A stretch of 64,000 nt of DNA from Parasedimentitalea maritima (GCF_005771405.1 NZ_VAUA01000016.1:1-64000); one strand, 5' to 3'. Shown: positions 9,102 through 18,159, counted from the first letter of the stretch. Notes: generated from the letters alone by a model not told the origin. Made by a program: numbers and translations.

Positions 9102-9287
9102 ATGCTTGCAACTTATCTCACTGACCGCCAAATTGGCGAACGTTACAACGTCCACCATCTCACCCCACGCCGGTGGCTTAAGACTGACCCGACGTTTCCC
9201 AGGCCGATCCGCCTGACCCCCGGCTGCACACGCTGGAAGTTGTCGGATATTGAGGCTTGGGAAACTGCCAAAGCTAACTTCGCATAA
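9102..9287 (+). CDS. AlpA-family helix-turn-helix protein (excisionase type)
   Basis: A 61-residue protein starting at the ATG preceded by GGAGG 5 nt upstream. 'YLTDRQIGERYNVHHLTPRRW' is an AlpA/MerR-like HTH, followed by 'RLTPGCTRWKLSDIEAW', the conserved wing of prophage AlpA regulators. Such proteins bind near att sites and control the integrase. The integrase that it would serve in this segment is broken, so its role may be lost, or it may act on the intact integrase at 55856-57061. It is the intact member of a direct repeat pair (other copy 5243-5422). Confidence 0.8.
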   Translation: MLATYLTDRQIGERYNVHHLTPRRWLKTDPTFPRPIRLTPGCTRWKLSDIEAWETAKANFA

Positions 9288-9544
9288 CGAAAAACCGCCA
9301 CCTTCGGAATGGGCGGCGGCTCTATTCGATGCGACTGTAGCAGTTGCAACTATATCCCCGATCCGTTCCGGTTTCAATTCAGGAAACCGAACTATGACTT
9401 CATCAAAAAAGACTACTACGATCCGCCCGCCACAAAACGCTCTGCGCGTAAAAGCTTGGCGAGACCTGCCGACGAACGCCGCGCCAGCACGTTACAAGAT
9501 CATAGGATTTGATGGCCGTTCGCATGAGATCATCATAGCAAAAG
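9108..9544 (+). repeat. Direct repeat, copy 2
   Basis: The second copy of the roughly 435-bp repeat found at 5242-5679. In this copy both the alpA gene and the winged-helix gene are open, so it is closer to the ancestral arrangement. Confidence 0.8.
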
Positions 9545-9735
9545 GCAACCGCATCATTCTAGACGCTCTGGTGAACCAGCCGGTCTATTGCGCCAGCCCG
9601 GTGCGGATAGACGCGCTGGAATACAATTCTCGTTGGGGCATGTACCGCATTCGCTTTACCGACAAAGACTTTAAGGCGCACCAAGGCTTATTCCGTGACC
9701 TTACCGAACGTGCGCGGATTGCACGCGTCGGATAA
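9394..9735 (+). CDS. Small mobile-element protein, winged-helix-like, unknown function
   Basis: A 113-residue basic protein starting MTSSKKTTTIRPPQNALRV. It follows the alpA gene by 106 bp, a common order in P4-like roseobacter islands. The segment 'RSHEIIIAKGNRIILDALVNQPVYCASPVRI' looks like a recognition helix region with a wing, and I would expect DNA binding, but I cannot assign a named family. Longer in-frame starts upstream (9250) overlap alpA and are unlikely. Confidence 0.6.
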   Translation: MTSSKKTTTIRPPQNALRVKAWRDLPTNAAPARYKIIGFDGRSHEIIIAKGNRIILDALVNQPVYCASPVRIDALEYNSRWGMYRIRFTDKDFKAHQGLFRDLTERARIARVG

Positions 9736-9745
9736 CTTATGACTA

Positions 9746-9985
9746 TGACGCCCTGACAGATCCGCGCCCACATCAAGCCAATGCCTGAATACCTGCCGCT
9801 CACCAAGGCACTTGTGCAGGCAATAGGTGTGGGCGTCGGGTATGACCAAGCTTGGTATCGCTCGCAAAAAAGTACACTGGCTGGGATGGTTGGCTGAATA
9901 CTAAAACCCCGGTGCATATGGTCGTTCAGACGCAGCACAGCGAAACGGCTAGTACATCTCCAACCACAACCAATACGCTCTAATG
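9746..9985 (+). pseudogene. Remnant of a mobile-element hypothetical gene
   Basis: Pieces in shifting frames read 'MPEYLPLTKALVQAIGVGVGYDQAWY' and then 'GWLAEYxxxGAYGRSDAAHSETA' when frames are joined. This resembles a short conserved protein that often follows alpA/winged-helix genes in related islands, which I recall only loosely. At least two frameshifts are needed to read it, so it is decayed. Confidence 0.4.
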
Positions 9986-10561
9986 CGTCAGCGTGCTATA
10001 AGACGCTGTATATAAAGACGTCACAGCAACAAAAGCTAAAGGCCCAAGCCAATGCGCTGCCCCACCAACCTTTCTGAGCTGGGAAAAGATCGAAGTTGCC
10101 ATTTGTGATTTCGAGAACGACCGTTTCAAAGATTTCGTATCAAACCAGCAAGTTAACAAATTCAAAATGGCGGTCAAATTGGGGGGCGTCAAGACGGCAA
10201 TAAGCCCTAACCATATGTATTAATTGAGAAAATTTAGGGTTTCTGGCGGAGACGAAGTCCGCCGATAGAACTCCTTAATTAGGTGTTTTATAACAGTAAA
10301 ATCAAGATGCGCCGCAGGAATACCTCATAAAGTACCACATCAAATCTCAGCTTGGTCCAGTTCTGTACTAGGCGCCCCATAATCACATGAAACTACGTTA
10401 ATCCGATTTTGCTACGTCTATCCATTTCAGCACCTCAAGCGCACATGGGAATGCAGATTCAACTATTCCAACAATAGCAAATATTTTCAATATGATCTGA
10501 ATAGCTGTCCGCCCGAGCGCCTATCGCCCCGATGAGCCAAACGTCAACCATACACTAGCTT
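9986..10561. other. Intergenic region with an att-like site, no gene
   Basis: No gene is supported. Short minus-strand frames near 10397-10512 look like the end of a hydrophobic protein (IILKIFAIVGIVESAF) but lack a start and are broken upstream. The 14-bp tRNA-Ser 3'-end copy at 10244-10257 lies inside and probably marks an element boundary. The region is AT-rich. Confidence 0.45.
10244..10257 (+). repeat. att-like copy of the tRNA-Ser(GCT) 3' end
   Basis: tggcggagacgaag again matches the last 14 bases of tRNA-Ser (57183-57196) in the same orientation as the copy at 4437. With the intact integrase beside the tRNA at the far right, this is the best candidate for the distal end of a 47-kb island (10244-57196). 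The copy at 4437 would then bound an older element in tandem. Confidence 0.65.
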
Positions 10562-11680
10562 TCAAACTTGACTACTAAAACGGGACAGATCGTCATATTG
10601 GGTTATGGGGATTTCTTCAGCTTGAAGCTGGCGTGTTGTTGACCGTGTTGTAAGCGTCTTTGCATCGGCAACCAATGTGAGTTTTCTGGTTTCGGCTACT
10701 GATAGAACTTTTGCTGCCACTGATCCATAAGCCGTTGCCCCCCACTGGACGATGCCTGGAACGACTTCACATATCTCGCGTTGTTGCTCAGCGTCCAAAG
10801 TCGACATGCCTTGTTTTCCTGGGAAGAAGCTTTCAACAAGTGTGCCGTTTACTTTCACAATTGAATGGTGCTCCAAAAGGACGGAATAATAGGTAACCTT
10901 TCTTTTCCCGATCATCTGGCGCACTCCGGGAAGGTTTATCAAACCCTTTGCAGGTGCCAACACATCACTGGATCCAAATAGCGCTTCAACAACTTGGCCA
11001 GTTAGTAGAAACCTATGATGCGGAGAAACAACTAAATCATCATTTGGATTTCCTTCCCCAAGGCATCCAGCTTTGAATAAGATTGGGGCCCGAGTGGAAT
11101 AGTCCCCATTCTTGGGAAATTGCACTGTTCTGCTCCCGATCCATTTGATGCGACTTTGCTTATGGTTTGACGTCAGCACGTTTTGTCCTGCTCGTAGCTC
11201 CTCTACCGGTACAATACCGTGTTCGGTCTCGACTAAGGACCCAAGCGCGAGGCAGGGAAAATCCATGAAGTCAAGATTTCCATCGTTGTCGCCAACAGCT
11301 AAGTCTGCATTTTGGTCAGCTTCGGAAAATTGAACAGTTTGGGGGCCAGACGGAACGCCACCAAGATCGATGACGACGCGCATTGAATTGATTACAAGAT
11401 GTTCATCACCAGCCGAGTGCCCTTGTTCCTCGTCAGGCTGAACATTGATGCGGGGTACAACGATATTGTTGTCGGCATCGAAAATGGTAATCCATTGCCC
11501 ATTTTCGAACTCCTCTGCACCAGCAGATACTTGCTCGACCAAGATCGTGTACACATCAGAACTGGAGCCAAAGGCTTCTACGTCTTGTAGTGTTATGACG
11601 CGTCCCGTTCCATTTCCACTTCCCGATAAGTTGGAGTATGTGCCGATTTGATCGCCTCGAACATTCAAAGAGAATTGCAT
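10562..11680 (-). CDS. Hint-domain (Hedgehog/intein-type) protein
   Basis: A 372-residue protein. The Hint domain starts at Cys143 (FPCLALGSLVETEHGIVPVE) and includes 'VVSPHHRFLLTG', the usual 'SPxHR' block of the Hint_2 family that is abundant in Rhodobacteraceae. Residues 1-140 are acidic and Gly/Asp-rich, like a secreted or calcium-binding domain. Hint domains can self-cleave at the Cys; in these bacterial proteins the role is unproven. There is no signal peptide at the N-terminus. Its only neighbour on the same strand is the response regulator gene about 220 bp upstream, so it might be controlled by that regulator. Confidence 0.8.
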   Translation of the reverse strand: MQFSLNVRGDQIGTYSNLSGSGNGTGRVITLQDVEAFGSSSDVYTILVEQVSAGAEEFENGQWITIFDADNNIVVPRINVQPDEEQGHSAGDEHLVINSMRVVIDLGGVPSGPQTVQFSEADQNADLAVGDNDGNLDFMDFPCLALGSLVETEHGIVPVEELRAGQNVLTSNHKQSRIKWIGSRTVQFPKNGDYSTRAPILFKAGCLGEGNPNDDLVVSPHHRFLLTGQVVEALFGSSDVLAPAKGLINLPGVRQMIGKRKVTYYSVLLEHHSIVKVNGTLVESFFPGKQGMSTLDAEQQREICEVVPGIVQWGATAYGSVAAKVLSVAETRKLTLVADAKTLTTRSTTRQLQAEEIPITQYDDLSRFSSQV

Positions 11681-11904
11681 CTTCTTCTTCCTTTTCCTCC
11701 CAGGTTAGCGACCGAGGTGGGGCAAGAATAATACGGAAAGTACTGAGATGACTTGTGAAAACTACCAAATCGACTGCGTATTTGTCGTTGAAAATTCAAA
11801 TCTGCGCCTTCACCCGGTTAACGAAACAAGTGCTTTGGAATAGAGATTGCATCTGATAACCAATCCGATCGTAAATTCTTGAATGCTGTCATGATCCTAC
11901 AGTT

Positions 11905-12558
11905 CTATTCAGCGACACAGGGAGGGTAGTCTAGGGTTTGGGCAAGTGTTTCCAAGCAACGATGACCAGATTTTCTGTAGATGGAATTGCGATGGCTTTC
12001 TACCGTTCGCACACTGATAGATAACCGCTGGGCAATTTCTTTTGACTTTGCCCCATCTGAACAGGCTTCAAGCACTTCAATTTCTCGGCGAGAAAGACCA
12101 AACAGATTGCCTGTCCTGTGTGCCCGTTGCTGCAGATCAACAATTTGGCTCAGGTATTCAAGGGGAATGCAAGAATACCCCTGAATAATGGATCCGACAA
12201 CATGTGCAAAATGGCCGCAGGTTGCCTGTTTAGGCATTAGACCAACGGCACCCTTAGCCAAAACATGAAATGCGCTGGCTGGGTCCGCGTCGGACGACAT
12301 CAGAAGAATTTTAAGGTCTCTGTTTTTTTCCCGAAGCTTTTCAAAGGTTTCCATACCTGTCGGCCGGGTGAGCGAAAGATCCATGATCAACAGGTCCGGA
12401 TCTTCGCGTCGGCAGGTGTTGAGCGTATCAAATCCGCTGGAGGTCTGGCCTACAATTGTGACCGGGCACTGTTCTTCCAAACAACTGGCGATACCTGTTC
12501 GAATAATGTCATGACTATCTGCAACAACGACACGTATTAGTTTCTTATTTTTTGTCAT
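11905..12558 (-). CDS. LuxR/NarL-family response regulator (orphan)
   Basis: A 217-residue regulator: a receiver domain with 'VVVADSHD' (one Asp of the usual acidic pair kept), a phosphoacceptor Asp in 'LLIMDLSL' near residue 59 and Lys in 'LMPK', then a GerE-type HTH ('LSRREIEVLEACSDG' and 'RTVESHRNSIYRKSG'). No histidine kinase lies next to it. Because it is the only transcription factor close to the T3SS genes, it is a candidate activator of that locus, similar in role to SsrB-type regulators. This is inference from position. Confidence 0.85.
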   Translation of the reverse strand: MTKNKKLIRVVVADSHDIIRTGIASCLEEQCPVTIVGQTSSGFDTLNTCRREDPDLLIMDLSLTRPTGMETFEKLREKNRDLKILLMSSDADPASAFHVLAKGAVGLMPKQATCGHFAHVVGSIIQGYSCIPLEYLSQIVDLQQRAHRTGNLFGLSRREIEVLEACSDGAKSKEIAQRLSISVRTVESHRNSIYRKSGHRCLETLAQTLDYPPCVAE

Positions 12559-13201
12559 TTACTAGTTCCCCTCTAAGGGGTGCCCCCACAGATTGTTCAT
12601 TCTAAATCCAATTTTTGAAAACCAGCGTACCGTGATAATGTGCAATTCTAACACCTGTTGCAAAAACCTGTTTTTGCTCAAAACGGTCGTGGGGTGCGCG
12701 TTATATGCGACCCTGTTCAAGGGTGGATTTCGATCTTCTGTGAAAGTACCCATGCCCAGTTAAATATCAGATATTTTTGGGGTCATGGGCAGGTTTTCTG
12801 CAGATTCTCAACTGACTGAAATTAACTAATTAATATGTGAAGTGCTTCGGATTGAAAGCAGGAAATCACCGTGAAAAGAACAGGCATGGGGGATCGTGTC
12901 GTTCGGAACGTGGCTTGATTCGGTTCTTTTGAGAGGTGGTTGAACAGATGGAGGAACCCGTAGCTTGGATACTGCGCGAACTGAAGCCCTGAAATGCAAA
13001 AAGCCTGCTCTGAATTCAGAGCAGGCAGATTGTACTTTGGCTGATTTGAAGGAGGTGTCTGAGGTTTAGAAATTCAAAGCTAGGGTCGCTTGGCTAAGCA
13101 AGAACATTGCCGCCACCCACCGGCTCCAGCGGCTGTCAGTCCGATGGGGCAAAGACTAACCCTGCTTTAAATTTCAAACTGGACAACTCACGCAGGGCCG
13201 C
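12559..13201. other. Intergenic region between regulator and T3SS exoprotein genes
   Basis: These 643 bases hold no gene that I can support. The right half has the terminator of the exoprotein operon (12998-13026). The left half must contain the promoter of the response regulator gene. Confidence 0.5.
12998..13026 (-). terminator. Rho-independent terminator of the T3SS/exoprotein operon
   Basis: A perfect 24-base palindrome at 13003-13026 gives a 10-bp stem with an AATT loop, and on the minus strand it is followed directly by TTTTT (plus-strand aaaaa at 12998-13002). It lies about 175 bp after the last minus-strand exoprotein gene, so it should end that very long transcript. Confidence 0.8.
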
Positions 13202-14650
13202 TCATGGGAATATTGGACCGGGAATTGTTCGCCTGACTGCACTGTTAACAAGCTTAGTGGGGTCTCGAAGATTTTGAGCATATCCACTTTTCACGTCTTC
13301 GTTGAAATATTTATAGTACGAGTCTGATTTGCGAGCTAGCCCTCCGGTTCGGAACTTGTAGCCACGCGGACCTTGAAAAATTTTGTCGACCGCAAGTCCA
13401 GAGCCGTTTTCACGCCAGATCGAGAGATTCGCGTGCTCGTCAAGGTAGCGAGTGCGCTCAAATGGGCTAGCCGTGTCTTGAGAAACCTTCCACTCATAAT
13501 CTTCGAAGTTTATGTCAACAGATCCATCGCTTGACCTTGAGATGTCGTCTGTTCTGCGATGGCCAACAATTTTGTAGTTCCAGCCAGCATCTTTCAATGA
13601 GTTGAGGGCGTCGATATGTTCTAAAATGTCCCGACGCCTAATCTGTTCCTTTGGCTTTTTAGGGTTAGACCGTCCGAACCCCTTCTGGGTAAGGCCCCAC
13701 AAAACGTTTGCGGCGACACCTTCTTGGTACGTACGCATGCCAATTTCAGCGGTTCCGTTGCCCCATGCAGAAAGAGTTTCGGTCTGGTCACGCATCCCGT
13801 TTTCGGAGAAGAGTTTCGAGGCTTCTCGAAAACCTTGAACGGCTAACCCGGCAGCCTGAAAGGTGTGGTCCCCTCCAAAATCTGCCCTGAGCTTGTCCTC
13901 GATGGTTTTAACAGATGACTTTTTCCCAAGAAGTGTGCCCAATCCTAACCCAGAACCTGTAAGGGAAGACAAAGACCCGGCCATACCTGTGACTGAACCA
14001 AAACCAATCGTTGCCGCCAGCCCCGCACCACCGGATGCCACAAATCCGACGGAAGCAATTACACCAATTATTGCACCCAATAGCGGTGGATCTGGCGGAA
14101 TTTCAGGTGCGTCCTTTGCGACGTTCAGTGCATTTTGCTGACCCAATTCTACCAGTTGCCGCAGACCGCTTCGAATTTCACCATCGGCATTTCCCATGAT
14201 CTCCACAAGTTTTTCTTTTTCTTCTGCAGTGATTGGAAATTCTGAATCTTCAACCGCACGAACATAGTCACCTAGCTTTGCCCCAAACGTTGAATAGTCA
14301 TTGAAAAATTGTTTAGAGCTGGCCAGCAAGTTATCGTCTGACGTAGCAGAATCACCGTTGACGCTTGTGTTGTCGTAAATGTTTCCGGCATCGCTGTAGA
14401 GCTCGCCGAGAAGCAATTTCCGATCGGTCAGGTCCTCAGTTTCGCGGCGCTTCGTTTCGTTTACTACATGCAGTTTCAATTCTGGTCCAATTTCGAATCC
14501 GCCCCTTAAAACTGATATTTCTTCATTCTTGATGGCCTTACTGAAATTCGTAAAGTCGTAAATGCTTTCTCCATCAGGTAGTTTGTCTTTAATAATTACA
14601 CCTGAATCTCCCTTTGTCAGAGCGTCCAGCCCAAGGGTTTCACTTGTCAA
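13202..14650 (-). CDS. T3SS exoprotein paralogue, C-terminal portion (frameshifted copy)
   Basis: A 482-residue frame opening at TTG (overlapping the stop of the next upstream frame as TTGA). It aligns along its length with residues 220-699 of the protein at 20771-22870: 'GLDALTKGDSGVIIK', 'SKQFFNDYSTFGAKL', 'LRQLVELGQQNALNV', a Gly/Ala-rich hydrophobic region near 190-245 and the C-terminal 'AEIGMRTYQEGVAANVLWGL'. In the same frame, upstream of TTG, the homologous 'REGIRELTSE' continues, so the break looks like a frameshift rather than a true start. The two frames together give about 694 residues, the size of the intact paralogues. Confidence 0.7.
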   Translation of the reverse strand: MTSETLGLDALTKGDSGVIIKDKLPDGESIYDFTNFSKAIKNEEISVLRGGFEIGPELKLHVVNETKRRETEDLTDRKLLLGELYSDAGNIYDNTSVNGDSATSDDNLLASSKQFFNDYSTFGAKLGDYVRAVEDSEFPITAEEKEKLVEIMGNADGEIRSGLRQLVELGQQNALNVAKDAPEIPPDPPLLGAIIGVIASVGFVASGGAGLAATIGFGSVTGMAGSLSSLTGSGLGLGTLLGKKSSVKTIEDKLRADFGGDHTFQAAGLAVQGFREASKLFSENGMRDQTETLSAWGNGTAEIGMRTYQEGVAANVLWGLTQKGFGRSNPKKPKEQIRRRDILEHIDALNSLKDAGWNYKIVGHRRTDDISRSSDGSVDINFEDYEWKVSQDTASPFERTRYLDEHANLSIWRENGSGLAVDKIFQGPRGYKFRTGGLARKSDSYYKYFNEDVKSGYAQNLRDPTKLVNSAVRRTIPGPIFP

Positions 14651-15282
14651 TTCGCGGATGCCCTCCCGATGGGAGCGGCTAAATCCATCAAGTAAGACGA
14701 ACCGCTCTCTCCCTGGGGTAATCTCTGAAGATTGTGGACGAAGCGCCCTAATCGTTCTGGCTCGGCTTTGGTGAAGTCGACATGAAGTTTACCTTTTTGG
14801 TAATTCACAACGCCCTGGTCGACCAGTTCAGACAGTTGGCTGGTGTTCACTTCGGATCCGGGTTCAGAAAGGTAGGTCAAAACGGCAGTTGTCACCGCGC
14901 GTTTTCCAGACCCAGTTGCGCCCGTATCTGAAAACTCCAGTCCCTTTTTTTCAAGACTCGTAATCACGGTCTCCCAGTTTCGAAAGCTTTTGTCTGTTGT
15001 CAGGACTTCCTCAAACTTCTTCTCATTTGCTGCGTTGATGATATCGCCCGCTAATTTACTCCAGGTCAGGGGAACAGGTTCTTCGGTTGACTCGGGATCT
15101 TTTGGTGTGAAGCGATCTTTGTCAGTGGTGGCAGCGTGCGACTGGACTTTGGGCTGCTTGGTTGGTTCTGCGTCAACCTGTTTTTCATCGTTGATCAGTC
15201 GTTCCAGATCCTGTTCTGCCTCTTCGACCGAGCTGCCTGATTTGGCTGCGTCATTTGTTTTGATACTGGTTACGTCATTCAT
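14647..15282 (-). CDS. T3SS exoprotein paralogue, N-terminal portion (frameshifted copy)
   Basis: 211 residues starting at an ATG with GAGG about 9 nt upstream; the longer frame to 15324 would start inside the leader. 'WETVITSLEKKGLEF', 'AVLTYLSEPGSEVNTSQLSELVDQG' and 'GKLHVDFTKAEPERLGRFV' align with the N-terminal half of the protein at 20771-22870. It lacks the MNQVVRNGE N-terminus shared by the other three paralogues and begins MNDVTSIKTND instead. It ends near 14670 by a frame change, after which 13202-14650 carries on. Either a pseudogene, a two-protein split, or a programmed shift. Confidence 0.65.
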   Translation of the reverse strand: MNDVTSIKTNDAAKSGSSVEEAEQDLERLINDEKQVDAEPTKQPKVQSHAATTDKDRFTPKDPESTEEPVPLTWSKLAGDIINAANEKKFEEVLTTDKSFRNWETVITSLEKKGLEFSDTGATGSGKRAVTTAVLTYLSEPGSEVNTSQLSELVDQGVVNYQKGKLHVDFTKAEPERLGRFVHNLQRLPQGESGSSYLMDLAAPIGRASAN

Positions 15283-15458
15283 TGCGTGGACCTCGCAGGT
15301 GAAGCTGAAAATGGGTTTTTCCAACTTCCATCAAAAGCCCTGCGAGGGTGGATCACTTTTTGCAAAACAGTTCTGCGCGTCGCTACCTATCAGCAGCGAC
15401 GTTAACCGGCGAACTATTGAGTAGTACGTGGGATGCCGGGTAGGGGGTAAACCCAGAT

Positions 15459-15550
15459 TAAAACAAACGGCCTATTGACCCGTGTAAGGCAGCAAGAACA
15501 CAGAGGGGATCTAGTGTACGTGTTGACTTAACGTTGGATGGCCGTTTGTT
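15459..15550. repeat. Inverted repeat in the 3' region of an exoprotein gene
   Basis: AACAAACGGCC at 15462-15472 is inverted at 15540-15550, directly after the stop of the 711-residue gene. The first arm belongs to a 23-base sequence (beginning ttaaaacaaacggcc) that recurs behind two other paralogues, at 18070 and 20681. The 67-nt spacing makes a simple terminator unlikely. Confidence 0.45.
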
Positions 15551-15557
15551 CTAATTT

Positions 15558-17693
15558 TCAAGGAATCAAGTCAGGGGGTTGCGCCTGTACCCAAGCATCC
15601 TCTATTAGCTTTTCAAGTTTTTCACGGCTAAGAACTCCATGAGAAAAGTTGTTTCTGACATCATCACGTAGGTCTTGAATACCGTCTCTTCCTTGTCTTG
15701 TTCCTGTCCTTAGGTGAGTTCCATCTTTAACCTTGGTCAAATGTTGGCCTGGTTTCTGTTTGATGACAACTTGGTACAGGGCGGTTGCTACCAAGTAACG
15801 CTGGTCCTCGTTCAGGTCTTCGTATTTGACGCTGGATGGGTCATTCAACATCTTTTGTTTTAGATTGGCATCAAGAGGGGCGATGAATTCCGAAGGATCG
15901 TCATCATTATCTCCTAACCACGCTGGATAGACTATACTGTCACGGCGACCAGTCTCGACCTTTACATCAACGTCCCACCCCGACGCTTTCAGCGCCTCAA
16001 AATGTTCTTGATTAGAATAGTAATGCGCACCTAAGAAATAATTCTTGGAGTAATCGTGAACAATATTCTGGTATTCTTTGTTTTCGAATTTATTGATTTT
16101 GGGTTTTTGTGTTAGGTGCCATAGTGCATTGGCTGAGTTTCCTTCACGAACCGAGTACTCCAGCGATTTTTGGACGCCTCTGTTCGTTTTGCCAAAGTCA
16201 GTACTAGCATCGGACATGCCATTTTTGTTGAAGAAGTCGGTTGCTTTCTTGGCTCCAATCATAGCTTCGCCAACGGAGACCAGGAAATCATCACCCAATT
16301 CTCTTCGCATGGCGTCCTCCAGGGTTTTCACACCACTGTGGTTTTTTGCGTATACGTAGTTTGCAGAGGACCCGCTGAGAGAAGAAACTGATCCTAACAA
16401 ATTCACGCTGTCACGTGCTACCGCCATTGCATATTTTCCTCTGCTGCCTGCCGCAGCGACGCCACCCAGAGCTGTAAGGCCAAGGCCGGCGCCGCCCGCA
16501 AAAGAAAATGCGGCACCTGCAAGAAGACTAGCGAACAGTGCAAATGTGCTCCCTGTTTCTGGACGTTGGGGTGAATCTTCTGAAACATTGATTGAGTTTT
16601 GCTGTGCATGTTCCATGAGATGCAAGCCAGCTTTCTCAGACGTTTTTTTGGCTGATGCCATCGCGCGGACCAGTTGGTCTTTTTCATTCTCTGTTAAGGG
16701 GACGCCATCTCTTTCGACAAGATCAGTATAGGTTCCTATGCTCTTCATCAGTTCAACATAGTTGTCAGTGAAACGATCCATGGAGACTTCAAGGTTCTGG
16801 TCGGATACCGTTGAGCTATCGCTAAAGCCGATAGCATCAAACATATTTTCTGCTTTGCGTGAAACGGCAGCCAACTCGTCCTCTCGGTCATCAATTTTAC
16901 CATCTGCAATCGCTTGAAGGATTACTTTCGAGGGCAAAATTCGACCTTGGTGCACTTCAATGTGACCTTGTTCCAAAAGACCGCTGATAACACCATCTGA
17001 ATGAAGGGTTTTCCCTCTGGGGACATGGTTATCAATCGCCTTACCCAGTTTGCCATGTGAAATATCCAGCGCCCCAATGTTCTCGCGAAAATTCCAATCA
17101 AAGTGTACGATTTTGGAATCGAAATCACCAAAACCATTCTGGCGCATACGATCATTAAACTGCCCAGAAGCCGTTCTGTGCCCGCCTGGCCCGCCGCCTT
17201 TGCCCATCGCAACAGACGTTTGGACTAAAAGCTCGACCTCATCATTTGTGAAATTGTTAAGGTCAAAAGTGATTGGCCCTTTGCTTGGGTCGGAAATGGC
17301 GCCCCGGTCCACCAGACTCTTAAGTTTGTCCCCTGTAACGCCACGATCCGAACCGAAAAGTGTGGTCATATAGAGGCCATTTTGTATCCATTCCTTTTGC
17401 CCCACAATTTTCTGGATGTCGTGGCTCGGCTTTGTAAACTTAGCCCCGGCCTCCAATAGTCGGTCGTAACCATCCATCACACCAGTGTAGGGAAAGTTGT
17501 AAATATCCTTTGTTAGATAGATTTTACTATCTTCGAAAGGTCCTGTTTTAGGTCTTCTTATCTCTAAATGGCGTTTTGCTTTGTCGATTTCGTCCATCAG
17601 TCTTGTCGCGGCTTCGCCCTGAGATTGACTGGTGGATCTCTTTGTCGCCACTTCGGTCGGCGAGGTCTCTCCGTTTCGGACTACTTGGTTCAT
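15558..17693 (-). CDS. Candidate T3SS secreted/translocator protein (711 aa, divergent member)
   Basis: 711 residues. The first 11 (MNQVVRNGETS) and 'STSQSQ' near 20 are shared with two sister proteins, as expected for a common type III secretion signal. The N-terminal half holds 'LFGSDRGVTGDKLKSLVDRG' and 'HVPRGKTLHSDGVISGLLEQG', very like the 714-residue sister. A Gly/Ala-rich hydrophobic region lies around 385-450 (FALFASLLAGAAFSFAGGAG), possibly membrane-inserting as in translocators of the YopB or NopX kind. The C-terminal third is the most divergent of the family. No enzyme motif is recognised. It lies in the operon behind sctU. Confidence 0.75.
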   Translation of the reverse strand: MNQVVRNGETSPTEVATKRSTSQSQGEAATRLMDEIDKAKRHLEIRRPKTGPFEDSKIYLTKDIYNFPYTGVMDGYDRLLEAGAKFTKPSHDIQKIVGQKEWIQNGLYMTTLFGSDRGVTGDKLKSLVDRGAISDPSKGPITFDLNNFTNDEVELLVQTSVAMGKGGGPGGHRTASGQFNDRMRQNGFGDFDSKIVHFDWNFRENIGALDISHGKLGKAIDNHVPRGKTLHSDGVISGLLEQGHIEVHQGRILPSKVILQAIADGKIDDREDELAAVSRKAENMFDAIGFSDSSTVSDQNLEVSMDRFTDNYVELMKSIGTYTDLVERDGVPLTENEKDQLVRAMASAKKTSEKAGLHLMEHAQQNSINVSEDSPQRPETGSTFALFASLLAGAAFSFAGGAGLGLTALGGVAAAGSRGKYAMAVARDSVNLLGSVSSLSGSSANYVYAKNHSGVKTLEDAMRRELGDDFLVSVGEAMIGAKKATDFFNKNGMSDASTDFGKTNRGVQKSLEYSVREGNSANALWHLTQKPKINKFENKEYQNIVHDYSKNYFLGAHYYSNQEHFEALKASGWDVDVKVETGRRDSIVYPAWLGDNDDDPSEFIAPLDANLKQKMLNDPSSVKYEDLNEDQRYLVATALYQVVIKQKPGQHLTKVKDGTHLRTGTRQGRDGIQDLRDDVRNNFSHGVLSREKLEKLIEDAWVQAQPPDLIP

Positions 17694-17881
17694 CTGTCAT
17701 TCCCATTCATACACATTGAACTGGTGGCACGGCCTTATCCTTGATCGCCATAATGTGATGTTTCGTGAAAACCTTGAATTGGCGTCGCTACCAAGACGAG
17801 TGTCGGTGACCCCTCGGTTGTTTGCGGACTGTCCCGCAGCAGATCTCCGTAGTACTCAGACGATGCAGGTATCGGGAGAGG
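17694..17881 (-). promoter_or_regulatory. Conserved 188-bp leader, copy A
   Basis: The stretch between the stop of a duplicated sctU tail and the ATG of the 711-residue gene is 188 bp long and nearly identical to 20305-20492 and 22871-23058, which are also exactly 188 bp. GGGAA sits 7-8 nt before the ATG. Such conservation in non-coding sequence suggests a shared promoter, mRNA leader or chaperone-responsive element, or recent duplication. Confidence 0.55.
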
Positions 17882-18069
17882 TTACAACGGACCGCCAAGA
17901 CCCTTGGATTTAAGCTGGATGGCATAGTAGCGGGCAAATTCCGGAAAATGCTGGACATCAAACACGTCAGATGTCGATTTGCGCAGACCATTGGCAACCA
18001 GATCATAGCTCTCAAAAATAGGTGTGCCCGAAGCCTCTAATGCAAATAACAGGGTTTCCATTTTATCTC
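17882..18069 (-). pseudogene. Duplicated 3' tail of sctU, copy A
   Basis: About 60 codons (...TLLFALEASGTPIFESYDLV..., ending KSKGLGGPL and TAA) repeat the last residues of SctU (23059-23235) with a few changes. There is no start codon or upstream part, and the join with the 3' region of the next exoprotein gene is at 18070. The duplication unit therefore ran from the end of sctU through the leader and an exoprotein gene. Confidence 0.85.
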
Positions 18070-18159
18070 TTAAAACAAACGGCCTATTGACCTGTGCACG
18101 TTAGCGAGAGCTCAGGGGTTCTTCGTCCAGATGTGATTGGGCCGCTTGCCTCGTTTTGG

